Below, in pieces: positions 10,839 to 24,800 of a stretch of 64,000 nt of DNA. A program made the translations under genes and the position numbers. Origin of the DNA: Sepiola atlantica (Eukaryota; Mollusca; Cephalopoda; Sepiida; Sepiolidae); the NCBI GenBank assembly GCA_963556195.1, contig OY744547.1, positions 1,092,701 to 1,156,700 on the forward strand. Direction: 5' to 3'. The stretch's first letter is position 1. Each line of letters opens with the position of its first letter. Under the pieces are notes generated by a model. That model worked only from the letters and a program-made list of their open reading frames with translations, was not told where the DNA came from and searched no databases.

Positions 10839-11161
10839 GGTGCTTGTATAATAAAAAGCCGAAAAAAAGTTTGTTTTTTTTGTCTTTTAGTGTTGGAGAG
10901 GTAAATAAGGGGCAGGTAACTCTTACAACGAATTTTAAACACAATTTTCCAGTAATCAAAACTGATGGCTTTAATTGGCGTTGCACATGTGGCTACTGTG
11001 CAAGGAGAACGTCGATTAGACATAAAAGGGTTAGGGGTTAGGGTTAGAAAAATATTGTTCGAAAGCTAGAGCTGTTGTGAAGAGTTACCTGCCCCTTATT
11101 TACCTCTCCAACACTAAAAGACAAAAAAAACTTTTTTTCGGCTTTTTATTATACAAGCACC
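10839..11161. mobile_element. Foldback MITE with telomere-like motif in the loop
   Basis: GGTGCTTGTATAATAAAAAG and its complement bound the element; arms of about 90-95 bp include TGTTGGAGAGGTAAATAAGG. The loop carries GGGTTAGGGGTTAGGGTTAG at 11028-11047. No ORF. It lies 345 bp upstream of FCSK exon 1. Confidence 0.88.
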
Positions 11162-11512
11162 CCAAAAACTGAATGAATTTAGCTTTAAAATGGTACCAGT
11201 TTCATCTTATTACCATTCATAGTCCAGCAGATATGAGGAATTGAAATGTGCACAAGACTTTTGGAACTCCCTGTATTATGTCTAAAATCCTTATTTTAAT
11301 GTTGATCAAAATCCATTATATGATTTTGAATCTAAAAAATATCGAAAATTTAAGGTGTAAACTTAAGGAGTCTTAAGAAGAAATTTAAATTCAAGGAATC
11401 ACTGGTGTCTAAAGTTGACGGATCAAAATTTAATGTAAATCTGAAATATTTTAGTTTTAAGTAATTGTATCTTTTCTTTCTTTTCATTTTCTTTTTTCTT
11501 TCCAGTACGAGG

Positions 11513-11597
11513 ATGTCTCGTCAATTTGAACCAATCAAATGGACAGCTATTGTTTTGACCTGCGCAGACAAACAATGGTCGCAGTCTCTTCAACAAG
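11513..11597 (+). CDS. FCSK: FCSK exon 1 (start codon)
   Basis: Encodes residues 1-28 plus one base (phase 1). The peptide [17 protein letters not shown] matches the vertebrate N-terminus, where a Trp-Thr-x-Ile-x-Leu-Thr-Cys strand leads the nucleotidyltransferase-like fold. The ATG at 11513 is chosen because it sits seven bases after a clean polypyrimidine tract and AG (11491-11505) and no upstream in-frame Met resembles the family. That acceptor implies an untranslated first exon further upstream, which I could not find, so the promoter is unassigned. The donor is AAG|GTATTT. Confidence 0.9.
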
Positions 11598-14500
11598 GTA
11601 TTTTGTTGTCTTCCAGACTATTTTCAAATTGAAGAAAACATTTCTATTATTATTTGTGCTTACAAGGAGTTCTCACACAAGTCATCGTCAGTGATTGCTC
11701 ACTGGTAATAACCGGTGGTGTTCCCTGGAGTCTGAGTGACAACAAGCCTCCCCATTATTATTATTATTATTATTATTTTCATTTTTCGTCTTAATGTCTC
11801 ATGCTGAGGTTAGACTTTTCGTGAATGACTTCCAACTTTTTCCTGTCTGTTGCCATTTCAGGTGTCATCAACTGATCCCCGCAGCCTACCACGTGGCTTT
11901 GGGTCATCAACACCAATGTGAGACACGCTTTGGATCATTTCAGATGGCCATACTAGTTGAGACGTCGTTGTGCAACATACTTTCTAAGCGAGACCTGTAA
12001 AGTGAGATCGGCAATTTTCTCCATCCGATGTGCTTCAGCCAGGATCATGTCATTTTGACGTTTCACCGTCAACCACATCTCGCAGCCATACAGGTCGGAC
12101 ATGTATGTTGTACGCTGCCACTTTCGCATACAATGGGATCCCTGCATTTTGTAAAATTATCAACAAATACCAGAAGAAAAACTTATTCTAAGTAGAAACT
12201 TAATACCTGATTTAGTACCCAGGAGTGAAATTACCCCTCTCGGTGTGATGTACTCGTAGATCTTGTCAGGTCATCCATCTACGAGAAGGAAAACTCATAT
12301 GTAAAACCTGTGTTACTGACCTCCTTAGTCCTAGAGCTGGAGACACCAATAAATTATCCGATTTGCAAACCTAAAATTGCTTAAAGAGTATGTAGGCTCT
12401 GCCTATCGCCCGGCTGTCACGCTCATTCTTTGTCTATTAGCCAGACGTAGATGTACCATCACAGGGACTCACCGCAAACACCTAGTGCATGGCCTTGTTT
12501 CCTGACTAGGGCAATGAACACCGTCTTCCCATCTCTCTTTCTCTTAAACTGGACAACTTGGATACGCTTGCTTGGCACTTATTTTCATACGACTAGTTTG
12601 GGCTTCTCTTGTCTGACAGGTTGAGGGCACAGGTTAGACAGCTTGTCTGGCTGCTATTTCCGACTGACAGTACAGGAGCCCTAACTCTTAGGTAGCACTA
12701 AGAGCAGCTACTCTATCATCAGTTGTATAATATCAGAATAATTGTAGTGCTATGTCGTGCATGGAAAGGGACCCTGCACTTATCTCCAGTGGGCTTTTCC
12801 AAGGCCACAACATCTAAGTCCTACGATATTCTAATATTGTTGTGATACTATGGATTGACATCGTTGATCTGTTTAAAGATATATTGTGATACTATGGATT
12901 AAAATCGTTGATCTGTTTAAAGATATATTGTGATACTGTGGACTAAGATTGTTGATCTATTTAAAGATATATTTTGATACTATGGACTAACATTGTTGAT
13001 CTGTTTAAAGATATATTATGATACTATGGACTAACATTGTTGATCTGTTTAAAGATATATTGTGATACTATGGATTAAAATCGTTGATCTGTTTAAAGAT
13101 ATATTGTGATACTGTGGACTAACATTGTTGATCTATTTAAAGATATATTTTGATACTATGGACTAACATTGTTGATCTGTTTAAAGATATATTATGATAC
13201 TATGGACTAACATTGTTGATCTGTTTAAAGATATATTATGATACTATGGACTAGCATTGTTGATCTGTTTAAAGATATATTGTGATACTATGGATTAAAA
13301 TCGTTGATCTGTTTAAAGATATATTGTGATACTATGGATTAAAATCGTTGATCTGTTTAAAGATATATTGTGATACTGTGGACTAACATTGTTGATCTAT
13401 TTAAAGATATATTTTGATACTATGGACTAACATTGTTGATCTGTTTAAAGATATATTATGATACTATGGACTAACATTGTTGATCTGTTTAAAGATATAT
13501 TATGATACTATGGACTAACATTGTTGATCTGTTTAAAGATATATTGTGATACTATGGATTAAAATCGTTGATCTGTTTAAAGATATATTGTGATACTATG
13601 GATTAAAATCGTTGATCTGTTTAAAGATATATTGTGATACTATGGACTAATATTGTTGATCTGTTTAAAGATATATTGTGATACTATGGATTAAAATCGT
13701 TGATCTGTTTAAAGATATATTGTGATACTATGGATTAAAATCGTTGATCTATTTAAAGATATATTTTGATACTATGGACTGCCCTCGATGTGCAGCTGGA
13801 ACCGGCAATAAATGATGTTGAAGTCAATTAGGGAGTTCGACGAATTCCTTCAACTCTCGAAACAGGATGCGGCCCTGAACGTTAGTTGTTAGTTTCTAGG
13901 TCTCCGGATTACAATAAGCAGAGAAATAAACGAATGTGCTCAATTCTGTTGGTCGGCTAGGGGTGACTGAGAGGAAGACTGGACGTTTAGGATTTCCAGT
14001 GTAGAGTAAATATATTTAGGGTACTTGGTGTCAGGTTGAGTTCGGTTCAGGAATATCGCCGAGAGAGTCAATGACTCGACGTAAGACAAATAAGATTGTC
14101 ACTGAGGTCGACGCAACCGGACAACCATCATTAGACAGCTTTTTGGGTCCTAGCTACGACGGTATTACACAATTAAATTATGTATGCAACTTGTCTTGTG
14201 CTGTTTTTATCGTAGCGCAACCACTGCGATGATAAATGGTGCCTTAGAACCTAGCATTTGAACCTGTTATATTTCCACGACACGGCCACATTATAAATGA
14301 AGCTACGTGACTTTAGGATTGACCCTAACCCCAACCCTAACCCTAACAAGCCAAAAAAAATACTGAAAAAATAACTTAGATGAAGACTCGGCTTATAGTC
14401 TACTTGTGTGTGCATACTGGCATCAAACGGACACCCTCTTTTGACCAACCCACTCTAACCCCAAAACTGAAACAATTAAATGAAATGCCATCCCAAACAA

Positions 14501-17500
14501 AAGATACGATCAAACGAGACACCCACCTGAACAAAACCAATTCGATTCCTCCCTTGAGGCTCGCGTTCATTAATATACGAGGGCTTAGAACTAATCTTGA
14601 AGAAGTAGAATCATTTCTCCTAGTAAACTCCCCGGATATCCTAACACTAAGTGAAACTAACATACACTCCTCAATCTTCTCCAATCGCTTTGACATGACT
14701 GGATACCTCCCACTCTGCCGTAAGGACTCAGACAGACATATGCACAAACTTGAAGTCTATATACGTAACACCATATAATCTAAAATCAGATGATCAAGCC
14801 CTCGTGCGCTTTAGACTAACTTTGCAACACTCCGTTAGTTACCTATATTTCCTCTACCGTTCTGTACGCTGATCAGCCATGTCTTTGACAGTATAGATGC
14901 AGCGCTCTCTTTAGACACGAGCTCTAGGTACTAAATTCTATAAAGGCCAAAGGTCACTCGAGGATAAGGGTCAATAAGGTGGAATGATAGCGAGTTAAAA
15001 GATGAATAAGCTCATGGGAGGATTGACGGTGATTGATGACATGAACTAAGTTTGGTTACTTGTGGGGACAGGAATCTGTTGACATTGTATTTGAAAACGA
15101 TTATGTTTTAATCTGCAGGGAAGCAGTTTTGCAGCAATGTGTTCCACAGACGAGAATCCCTTGCGATGAAGCTCTGTTTGGGGAAGTTCAGCCTGACACG
15201 ATGCACATGAAGGAAGAACGGAAACTGCTTGTTCGTTGTGATAGTTGAACGTCTTACAAGTTTTAAAATTTTTTTTTACATCAAAGGTCACCGCTTATCA
15301 AGGCCCAAAGTCCACTCGAGGATAAGGGTTAGAGAGTTTGACTGGTGGACACTGAGACAGCATCGCGAACACCGGCACAATGGTTGTAGCAGGGCAGAAA
15401 TTGATTATTTACGGGACGGTTCAACAAGAACTTGTTTACATTGGACTAGAAGACGTCCATATTGTAGTCGGCAGGGAAGCAGGCTTGCGGCACTGTGTTC
15501 CAGAGACGGGCAGTTCTAGGAAAGAAACTCTGCCCATGGAAGTTTCGTTTCAACTTGGGAACACAGAGGAAGAAAGGGAAATCATTGACAGTAGTAGTAG
15601 CTAGGCGGGTTCTTATTATTGTTAATGTTTTGCAAGATATAATGAAAATAAAATTTGGGTCTGGAATATCTACTTAAATCATTAGAGACTTTGCCGAAAG
15701 AATTTATATAAAAGTAGATTTTGGTAAACCCAGACGATTGTTAGGTAAGGTTAGGGTTAGGGTTATTAAATAAAAACATTAATTTGCCTTCCATTGTTCG
15801 TTCAAGGCAGAAAATTCTCATGGGTGTAGCATAAATATCAAGGTCTGTTTTTTAAAATTCATCACAATAAGTAATATGAAAATATTTCATAAAACAATTT
15901 AAACATATCTATATTAATAACAATTATTATGCAACTTTATATGTGTGTCTGTTTTTCTCGCATCAATGTAACTTTGAATTATTACTTTCTATTTACTATT
16001 AATCAATTGCAGTTTAAACTAAAACAAAATTTTTGAAAACACTATGTAGCTAGTTTCCGCCTCTCTGTATTTGTCATGTAATCAGCACCCCCTTTCTGCT
16101 AGTTTCCTCCTCCCTGTATTTGTCATGTAATCAGCACCCCCTTTCTGTTAGTTTCCTCCTCCCTGTATTTGTCATGTAATCAGCACCCCCTTTCTGCTAG
16201 TTTCCTCCTCCCTGTATTTGTCATGTAATCAGCACCCCCTTTCTGCTAGTTTCCTCCTCCCTGTATTTGTCATGTAATCAGCACCCCCTTTCTGCTAGTT
16301 TCCTCCTCCCTGTATTTGTCATGTAATCAGCACCCCCTTTCTGCTAGTTTCCTCCTCCCTGTATTTGTCATGTAATCAGCACCCCCTTTCTGCTAGTTTC
16401 CTCCTCCCTGTATTTGTCATGTAATCAGCACCCCCTTTCTGCTAGTTTCCTCCTCCCTGTATTTGTCATGTAATCAGCACCCTCTTTCTGCTAGTTTCTT
16501 CCTCTCTGTATTTGTCATGTAATCAGCACCCCCTTTCTGCTAGTTTCCTCCTCTCTGTATTTGTCATGTAATCAGCACCCCCTTTCTCTATCGGCTTGTT
16601 TGTTGATTTGGCACCTGGCTCTTAGCTTATTACCTTATATAAAGTAAAGTCGAATTTTCCCCTATTTCTCATTTTAATATTTAATCCTGATCACTATTTT
16701 ATTTTTATTAATCATAAATAATTTGGTAAACGCAGACGATGATGGTTATTAAATAAAAACATCGTTAATTTGCCTTCCATTGTTTATTACCTTATATATA
16801 AAGTAAAATCGGATTTTCCCCCTATTTCTTTGGCCGCAATAGCTTTTTTAACAAAAGGTATATAAAAAAAAATCTGTTTTTGTCAGGATTATATGCAAAA
16901 TATTTTAGTTTCAATCGATTTCATCATTTTTATTTTTAATCTTGATCAATATTTTTTTTTTTTATTAGTTATAAATAAGACGGAGGAATTTTTACCCTCA
17001 CAGTTAGAAGTCCTATTACTGCCGCTCATATCACCAGATACTAATTTTTTAGTCATGTTTTAAGGAAGTGAGGGAATTTTTACCCTCTTAGTCATATCTA
17101 CTCCCGATGGACAGAAAAACATGTAATAGGGTACAGGTTTCGATATTCACCAGGTTTTTTCAAGCATTCCCATTGGCTAATGTTTAAAGATTAACCCGTA
17201 AATGTTTTTGTTTCAAATATGACGCATTCCAACAAAATGCCTATTTAATATAATATTCAACGGAAATGTGTCAAACTGCAACTTGTTTCACATCTGCGAC
17301 GAGCAAGTGTGAGTAGGTATTAGTATGATGTTGCATCAGCACACCCACTAAATAGGTAATCAGTATCTTCGATGTCAAACCAATATAAAAAATAAATTAT
17401 TTAAGGATTAACAATAATCGATACCTCATTTGTTTTGGTTTTGAATGTATTTCCCATCCGTCAATTCACGCCCGGTTCTCTGATTGACCCCAGTCCGAAC

Positions 17501-18835
17501 TTCTGATCAATTAACACAACTTGGGAGGTTCGGGTTAAAAAGGTTAAAATCAGGGTATTTTGGGGGGGGGGTGTCTGTTAGACACTGAGTCCCTATTTAT
17601 TTGCCATGATGGTAGAATTAGGTACAAGGTCGTTTTTTAAGGGGGGTGTGGGGGGGGATATCCAGCTCCCTCTATCTAGGTACAGATAGTGAATAATAAA
17701 ATGAACTGAGTTTAAACATTTTTTGGCAGTTTCATAGTTTTATCCGTTCGTGTAGCGTCATATGTTTCGGTATCAAAAAAGATGAGACTGGAGGAAATTA
17801 GAGTTATCTAACCATGTTTATTTTTTTATTTTATTTTATATTTATTTTTATTTTATTTTTATATATTTTTTTTTTTTTTATATTTATTTATTTATTTTTT
17901 TATATATTTTTTTTTTTTTATATATATTTTTTTATTATTATTTTTTTTTATTATTTATTTTTTTTACTTATTTATTTATTTATTAAAAAATAAATAAATA
18001 AATAAGTAAAAAAAAAAAATAATAAAAAAAAAATTTATTTATTTATTTTTTTATATTTATTTATTTATTTATTTTTGGTGCTTATATAGATCAGAGCAAA
18101 AATTAGCATAGAAAAAATATTTAGTAGATTTTTAATAAATGTAAAAAATCAATTTTATCGTATTTTTCTGAATCCGTGGGCCCTACCGTAAATCGGGTAA
18201 TATTGAAGAGTAAGGTAATACAAGGGAGATAAGTCGGTCTGTCATTTCGGCATAAAGCACAGCTTCTCCAAAAATGAATTTCCAATGCAAAATACGATAA
18301 AATTGATTTTTTTACGCTTATTCAAAATCTACTAGATTTTTTTTCTAATTTTTCTTTCTATACTAATTTTTGCCTGATACGTAAGTATAAACGAGAGTTT
18401 TTATTTGGAAATGCGTTTTTCGTATGTGCCTTCATCTGTATAAGCACCATTTTTTTCTATTTATTTATATATATATATTAAATTCCCGAAACAGTTTTTC
18501 ATGGTAAACAACTGATGATCCCTTAAATAATGTTAGAAGCAAACTAATATAATAACTGAAAAAGTTAAATTGACTTACATGAGTGATTTTCCACTGAACG
18601 ACTTGGGACTTAAGGTTTTTTTTTGTTTTTGTTTTTTAATATAGTTTTAATGGTTGAGAAACTTCAAAGACTATATATATATATATATATATACTTGAAA
18701 TTTTTTTTTTTTTTTTTAATATAGTTTTAATGGTTGAGAAACTTCAAAGACTATATATATATATATATATATATACTTGAAATTTTTTTTTTTTTTGTTT
18801 TTTTTAATATAGTTTTAATGGTTGAGAAACTTCAA

Positions 18836-18872
<37 letters not shown>

Positions 18873-21800
18873 TTGAAATTTTTTTTTGTTTTTTTTTTTT
18901 AATATAGTTTTAATGGTTGAGAAACTTCCAAGACTATATATATATATATATACTTGAAATTTTTTTATTTTTTTTATTTTTAATATAGTTTTAATGGTTG
19001 AGAAACTTCAAAGACTATATATATATATATATATACTTGAAATTTTTTTTTTTTTTTTTTTTTTCAGAATTTGAATTGAGACAAGCAAAAGGTTTTGTTG
19101 ATAAAGAAACGATTTTATTAACCGTCGAAGATCCTCAATCTCACGTTGGTAGCGGAGGTGCCACAATCAATGCGTTGCTTGCAATTACGGAACACATCAG
19201 CGCCTGGAAAGGCTACACTGTTCGTAATACTTTGTTCTCTCTTTTTTTATTTAACTTGTACTCATTTTATAATAGGTCAACTAGTTTAGGAGTGAATCTC
19301 TGTACATACGAATATATAAACACTAGAAGAATACCCGTCCCAGGACAGGTAAAATTATTTCACCGAACAGAAAAGTTTTGCACCACTTTTATGTCCCCTT
19401 ACGAAGATTAAAATGAAGATATAACGATACTAAACCTTATGTCTAGAATCCTTATTCCAATTTTTATCAAAATCCATTTAATGATTTTGATACTAGAAAA
19501 TGTCTAAAATTCCAGGCTTAAGAGTGGACCTGGGAGTAATGGTAGCTAAGGGGTAACCCCATGCTCCTGAAACCTCCTAAATTGGTGCCGCACTACGGGA
19601 TGTAATTTAAGATCACACCCAGGACTTGAGAGTTTTTATGAATGTACGAAAATTAAACCATTGAGCATGGTGATCAACAAAAGATGTCTATTATCCAGGT
19701 TTGGTCGCGTCCTTTGACTTCCATCAGCATCACCAACCCAATAAATACTAACTCTCTTCCTGCTGACCGTTTTCTTCCTATCTATAGGTCAATAGGCTGT
19801 AATCTGACAGTCAGAAGAAAATGGTCACAATGAGAATCCATAACTATTTAATTAATTTTTACAAGTCCTTTAGAATTAGGAAACTATTAATTAATTAATT
19901 TAGATTAAATAACATTAAATAACATTAGATAACATATAAACAAAGAAGAACGAAATTTCAAGACGAGGCTGCGATTCGAACAAAGTGTTAAGAATCTTAC
20001 TTAAACTAATACTCTTTTAGCTTAGTCTTTCGTTCTTGGCCTTTTGGCTAAGATCAAAGTGTAGTATCTGTTCCGATTGATACTACACCCCATAGACTGG
20101 TATTGTCTTGGCCTTCGGGGCTTGATTTACGCTGGTCTATGGGTCTGTCCTGTGCAGTTCTAGGAGGTCCACCCTCCCAAACTTTGCCTCCCCTCTTTGG
20201 TAAGTTTATTGCTTACTGCCTGAGGCGCCCCTACCGGGGAATGCCGACGGGCTGCCCAGGCAATTTTTAAACCCCACTTTCCCGACCCGACCTTGGGTCA
20301 CATCTTACTTGTGGGAGTAAGATAAAAACTGGCCTTGTGCCTAACTCCTGGAGAGGAGTAAATCAATACTCTTTCAACTTCTTTATATACTGTTATCAAA
20401 ACATGATACACGATTGACTGCTTTTCAACCCATCCTTCTTTATTTAAGTCAGACATGCAAATTAGTTAGTCACGTGTGCAAATCAGTCCCGGCTATAAAA
20501 ATCTAAAAATAGAATCTAGTGAGTCGGAACCTTTTTTATTTTTTTCCTCATTCGCTTTTCAGTTGGTAAGTTTTCGTTTCAAGTACGTGACAGGGTTAAG
20601 ACCCTAATTTCCTTCAAAGTAGACCCCTTGTGCTTGCACATACTTAGCCCACCGATTCATCCACTGCCGGAAAGACCTCTAGATTCACCGTTAGATTCGG
20701 CAGGTATTTGGAGAAGATGCGATGGGTGTAACACAAATTAAGGTTGGTTCAACCGATTCAAAAATGGCCACACATCAGGGGAGAGTGACCAGCGTTCTGG
20801 CAGACCCCCCAAACTGCTCGGAATGCAGCTATTGTTGAGAGGGTGCGAAAAAAAGAGATAATGCGGAACCGGCAGTGGATGGATCGGTGGGCTAAGTGTG
20901 TGCAAGCACAAGGGGCTGACTTTGAAGGGGATTAGGGTCCCAGCCCCGTCACGTATTTGAAATATTTTTTCTGGCCTAAGGTCGGATAACTTTTAGACAG
21001 GCCTCGTATATACATATTTATTTATTATTTGGTACATAAAATTAGTACAACATCAGTACCGTCGGTTTCAAGCTCAGAAGGTGTTTACCTCCCGGCTATC
21101 TTCAGCTTTGTTGTCATCTGGTAAATAAAATGGATTGTCTCATATAACTCACGCTTGGATACGTTATTTACTTTGAAGTGTTCAATTAGAATTGGCAGAA
21201 TATTGTGTTAGGGAAAAATATGTGGGATTAAAAAGCTTAATAAAGTCTAAAAAAAAAAGGGGGGGTGAAATGTAAAAAATTAAAAAATTTAGAAAAACAT
21301 TTTTTCGGTATTTGTTAACAGCGTTTTTATCTGGGCCGTTATTTGTTTTGAAGAGTTAAATTAGTTTCGTCTAAATTATGCGTTAAAGAGAGAATATGAG
21401 GTTCAGAATTAAATTGATTTTTGATTTTTGATTTTTTTGTAAAACATCCATTGTATCATTCTCATATCATTTCTCTCTCCATGCAACGCATATCCTCAAC
21501 CGTCTGTCTACACATGCCTGATAGATTCTTAAAAGCCAGTCGCGGATAAGGGTTAATGAGATCGATGGATTGTCAATTGATTTTAGTATGTTGTTGTTTT
21601 TGTTGTTCTTCATGATCGAATGTCTATTTCAGGTGATCAATACCGACGTGCTGAAAGATGCTTACATCCTCATCCTCCACAGCGTAAGTTCCTCCTCCTC
21701 CTCCTCCTCCTCCTTTCTCTGAAGAACATTTTACTATGAACAATGAACTTTGTATTATATAGTGACCCACCCAAAAATGCCACCCATGAAATCTTGGTAC

Positions 21801-24800
21801 TTGTGCAGATTAGGACCCAACCTAAAATGTACTTGACGCCGGTAGTTTCCCGTCGTTTACGTAGACGGACGGAAAATGCCGGTTGAAAACTCGGTTGTCT
21901 GAGTCGATTTTAGCTTGGGTCCTAATCTGCATAAGTACCAAATTCATTATCGCTTTGATAATTTTTATTTCCAATTAGTGAATTTCGCAATTCAATCAAT
22001 TAAAATGTTAACTTGTCATCTACTTATTTTCTCGCATTCTGATTGGATAAGCGCTTCAGCATTTTCTGGCCGTTTACATAAACATCCGAAAACTACCAAC
22101 GCCAAGTCGATTTTAGCTTGGGTTCTAATCTGCATAAGTACCAAATTCATTTGTAGATTTAATCTATCTGGGTTCTGTGGTTCCCAGAATAATAAGATAC
22201 CAAGTGGGAGGCTCTATTCTTAAACAACTTGTTGCCAATGAGGAGATCATTGGTTGATAGAGAAGTCTTGGATTCTCTCCCTATCAGCATTATGGGATCC
22301 AAAGCCATAGGTACCATGCACCTTGTTGAAAGGACCAGCAGCAGTGCCAATATGACCATTCCAAGAGTTTCGGTGGCAGGTATCTTGGAAACTGTGCTCT
22401 GCAACTGATTGCAGAAGTGCTCTTTTGTATCTTCAGGAAGTTCGGATTGTGGTGCATAGACAAAGAGGAAGTTGAAAACAGTCTTACCGACTACTAACTT
22501 TAGAAGGAGAATCCTTGTCAGACACGCAGACTCTAAGAACCTTGTCCACCCAACATTAGCCGCCGAACTAACTGACTGAATATTTAGCCTAAACTGTAAT
22601 TGATTGGTCAGTAAAATGAATCATTATTTGCATAACTTCGTTGTACTGGATGTCAATCTATCACTGCTTTGTTTTTTTGTTTTTTTATGGAAGTCGCTCC
22701 AGACAAGGCAGGAAGCCACTTGATGTAAGGAGCTAAAAAAAAAAATACTACTTCAAGGTCAAAAAATAAGTGTTAGATGGATAAATTCTGACCTAGAAAA
22801 CAGCAATTCTCCCTCCTTTGTTAGAAACATCGCTCATGGATCCTGAAGACTAAAGGACAAAATAAGGAAAGCGAGAGTTACGAGGCTGCTGAAAGTAAAC
22901 CCAGGTCCACTTTCGGTGCTTTGTTAAATTTGGACCCATGCTAACTTTGACCCCGTCGGTAGGGTTACGGTTTGGGTCAAAGTTAGGGTCATGGTCAAAG
23001 TTAGCGCAGGTCCTAATGTAACAAAGTACCCAACTTTTTACTCACCTAGATTTTTTTAAATAGGATTTAAAAAAAAAATTTTTAATAGGATTTTTAGAAA
23101 TAATTTTTTTTAATTCATGATTGTTTAAGATAGCCACTCTCGCTTTTACACCGCAGGCACAACACATAAATCAAAGCTGCTTCGACTGTCTTTTTATAAC
23201 TAATTAGCCGTATCTATCAGGTGTTGTCTTTTACTTTGTTTTTGTTTTGCCTTTTTTTAATGTTATTTATTTTTTTAAAATAGGACTTTGAAAGTTTAAT
23301 TTTAATTATTACCTAAATTAAATTATTAATGGTTATAAAACTATAACTAATTGTTATTAAGCTAATGTTGTGGTTACCTCTAACTCTATTTATAAAATCA
23401 TTGGATGTAAAAAGCTTCCAAAACTTTCAATCTTTTAATTAAATGAGAATTTGCTAAGAATTTTAAAGCCAAAAATGTAGTTCTATTCGACAGTTTAAAT
23501 GCTTCCATATTCTTTTTAAATTTTAAATAGTAAGAAAGTAATGCATTTTTTTTTCAATTATTAACAAAAGATTTAACTGACTGACTTGTTTATGAAGAAA
23601 CTGAAAAGCATTCAAATTTTTAATTAAATTATTTTTTTTAATAGAATAAAAAAAAATTTTTTTAATAGAATTAAAAAAAGATTTTTTTTTTTAATAGGAT
23701 ATTCAAAAAAAATTGTTAATAGGATTTTTTCAAAATATTTTTTTATAGGATTTAAAAAAAAACCTTTTTAATAGGATATTTAAAAAATTATTTTTTTATA
23801 GGATTAAAAAAAAAAATTGGGGGGGGATAGGATTTTTAAAAAAATTTTAATAGAATTAAAAGAAAAAATTTGTTTTTAATAGGATATTCAAAGAAAATTT
23901 ATTTTATAGGATTTGAAAAAAAAAAAATTTTTTTTTCATAGGATTTCGAAAAATTATTTTTTTGATAGGATCTAAAAAAAATTTTTTAATGGGATTTAGA
24001 AAAATTATTTTTAATACTTTACACTATTACATTTTTGATTTCAATAAATAAGCAGGGGATAGTAAATAAGAGTAATAACGTGTAAGTCACGTAGAGGCGG
24101 GAAATACACACACATGAGAAATGGTCACGCAATTTTATTAATATAGAGATGAGCCAAAAAAAAATGTAATTCATAAATAGATCTAGTTTTTGAAAATAAT
24201 CTTTCAAATCGATGAGAAATACTAAAAAAGAAAAAAAAATGTCCACCATTGTTCGAAATATGGATTTGATAAAGTTGCTGCTGCTAATGAACTCTGCCTT
24301 CAAATCCGCATTATTAAATGCAATTGTGAATTCGAACAGCAGATTGCCCTGGTTTTGATTTGGTCATAAATAGACATCTGTTTATGTCAGTTGATTTCAA
24401 TCGATATTTTTGTTGTTTGCAATTGGAGTGGAAGGTTCAAGTATTTTTTTTTTTTTTTTTTTTTTCTCAAAAACTCAAAGATAAAAACTAGTTTTCCAAA
24501 TTTTGTACTATCTTTTATTTTTTTGCGTCTTTGTGTACCTAATTTACTTGCCTCCCCACAGGGGCAGAGTTAGACACAAGTTCGGTTTTTAGTGTGGGGA
24601 AAATCCAGCTCCCCACAAAGAGGAATTCTGAATTGAGACAAAAATTAAAATTGCCTTAGTATAGAAGGATTTCTCCTTCACTGACCGAGAACAGAAAAGA
24701 TGAAGTCTAGTATCAGAACAGATACTACACTTTGATCATAGCTTTGCGAGTCCCTTTTTACTTGCTTTCCCACAGGGGCAGAGTTAGACTCAAGGCCAGT

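Noticed and set aside
19220..19411. Extension of exon 2 through the open frame to 19411
   Set aside because: Sequence after ACT no longer resembles fucokinase, and exon 3 continues the family alignment exactly in phase 0 from the GT at 19220.
20030..20100. Functional U2 snRNA gene
   Set aside because: Only the first 55-60 bases match U2; the branch-site region is present but the Sm site and stems III-IV are replaced by an unrelated repeat body.
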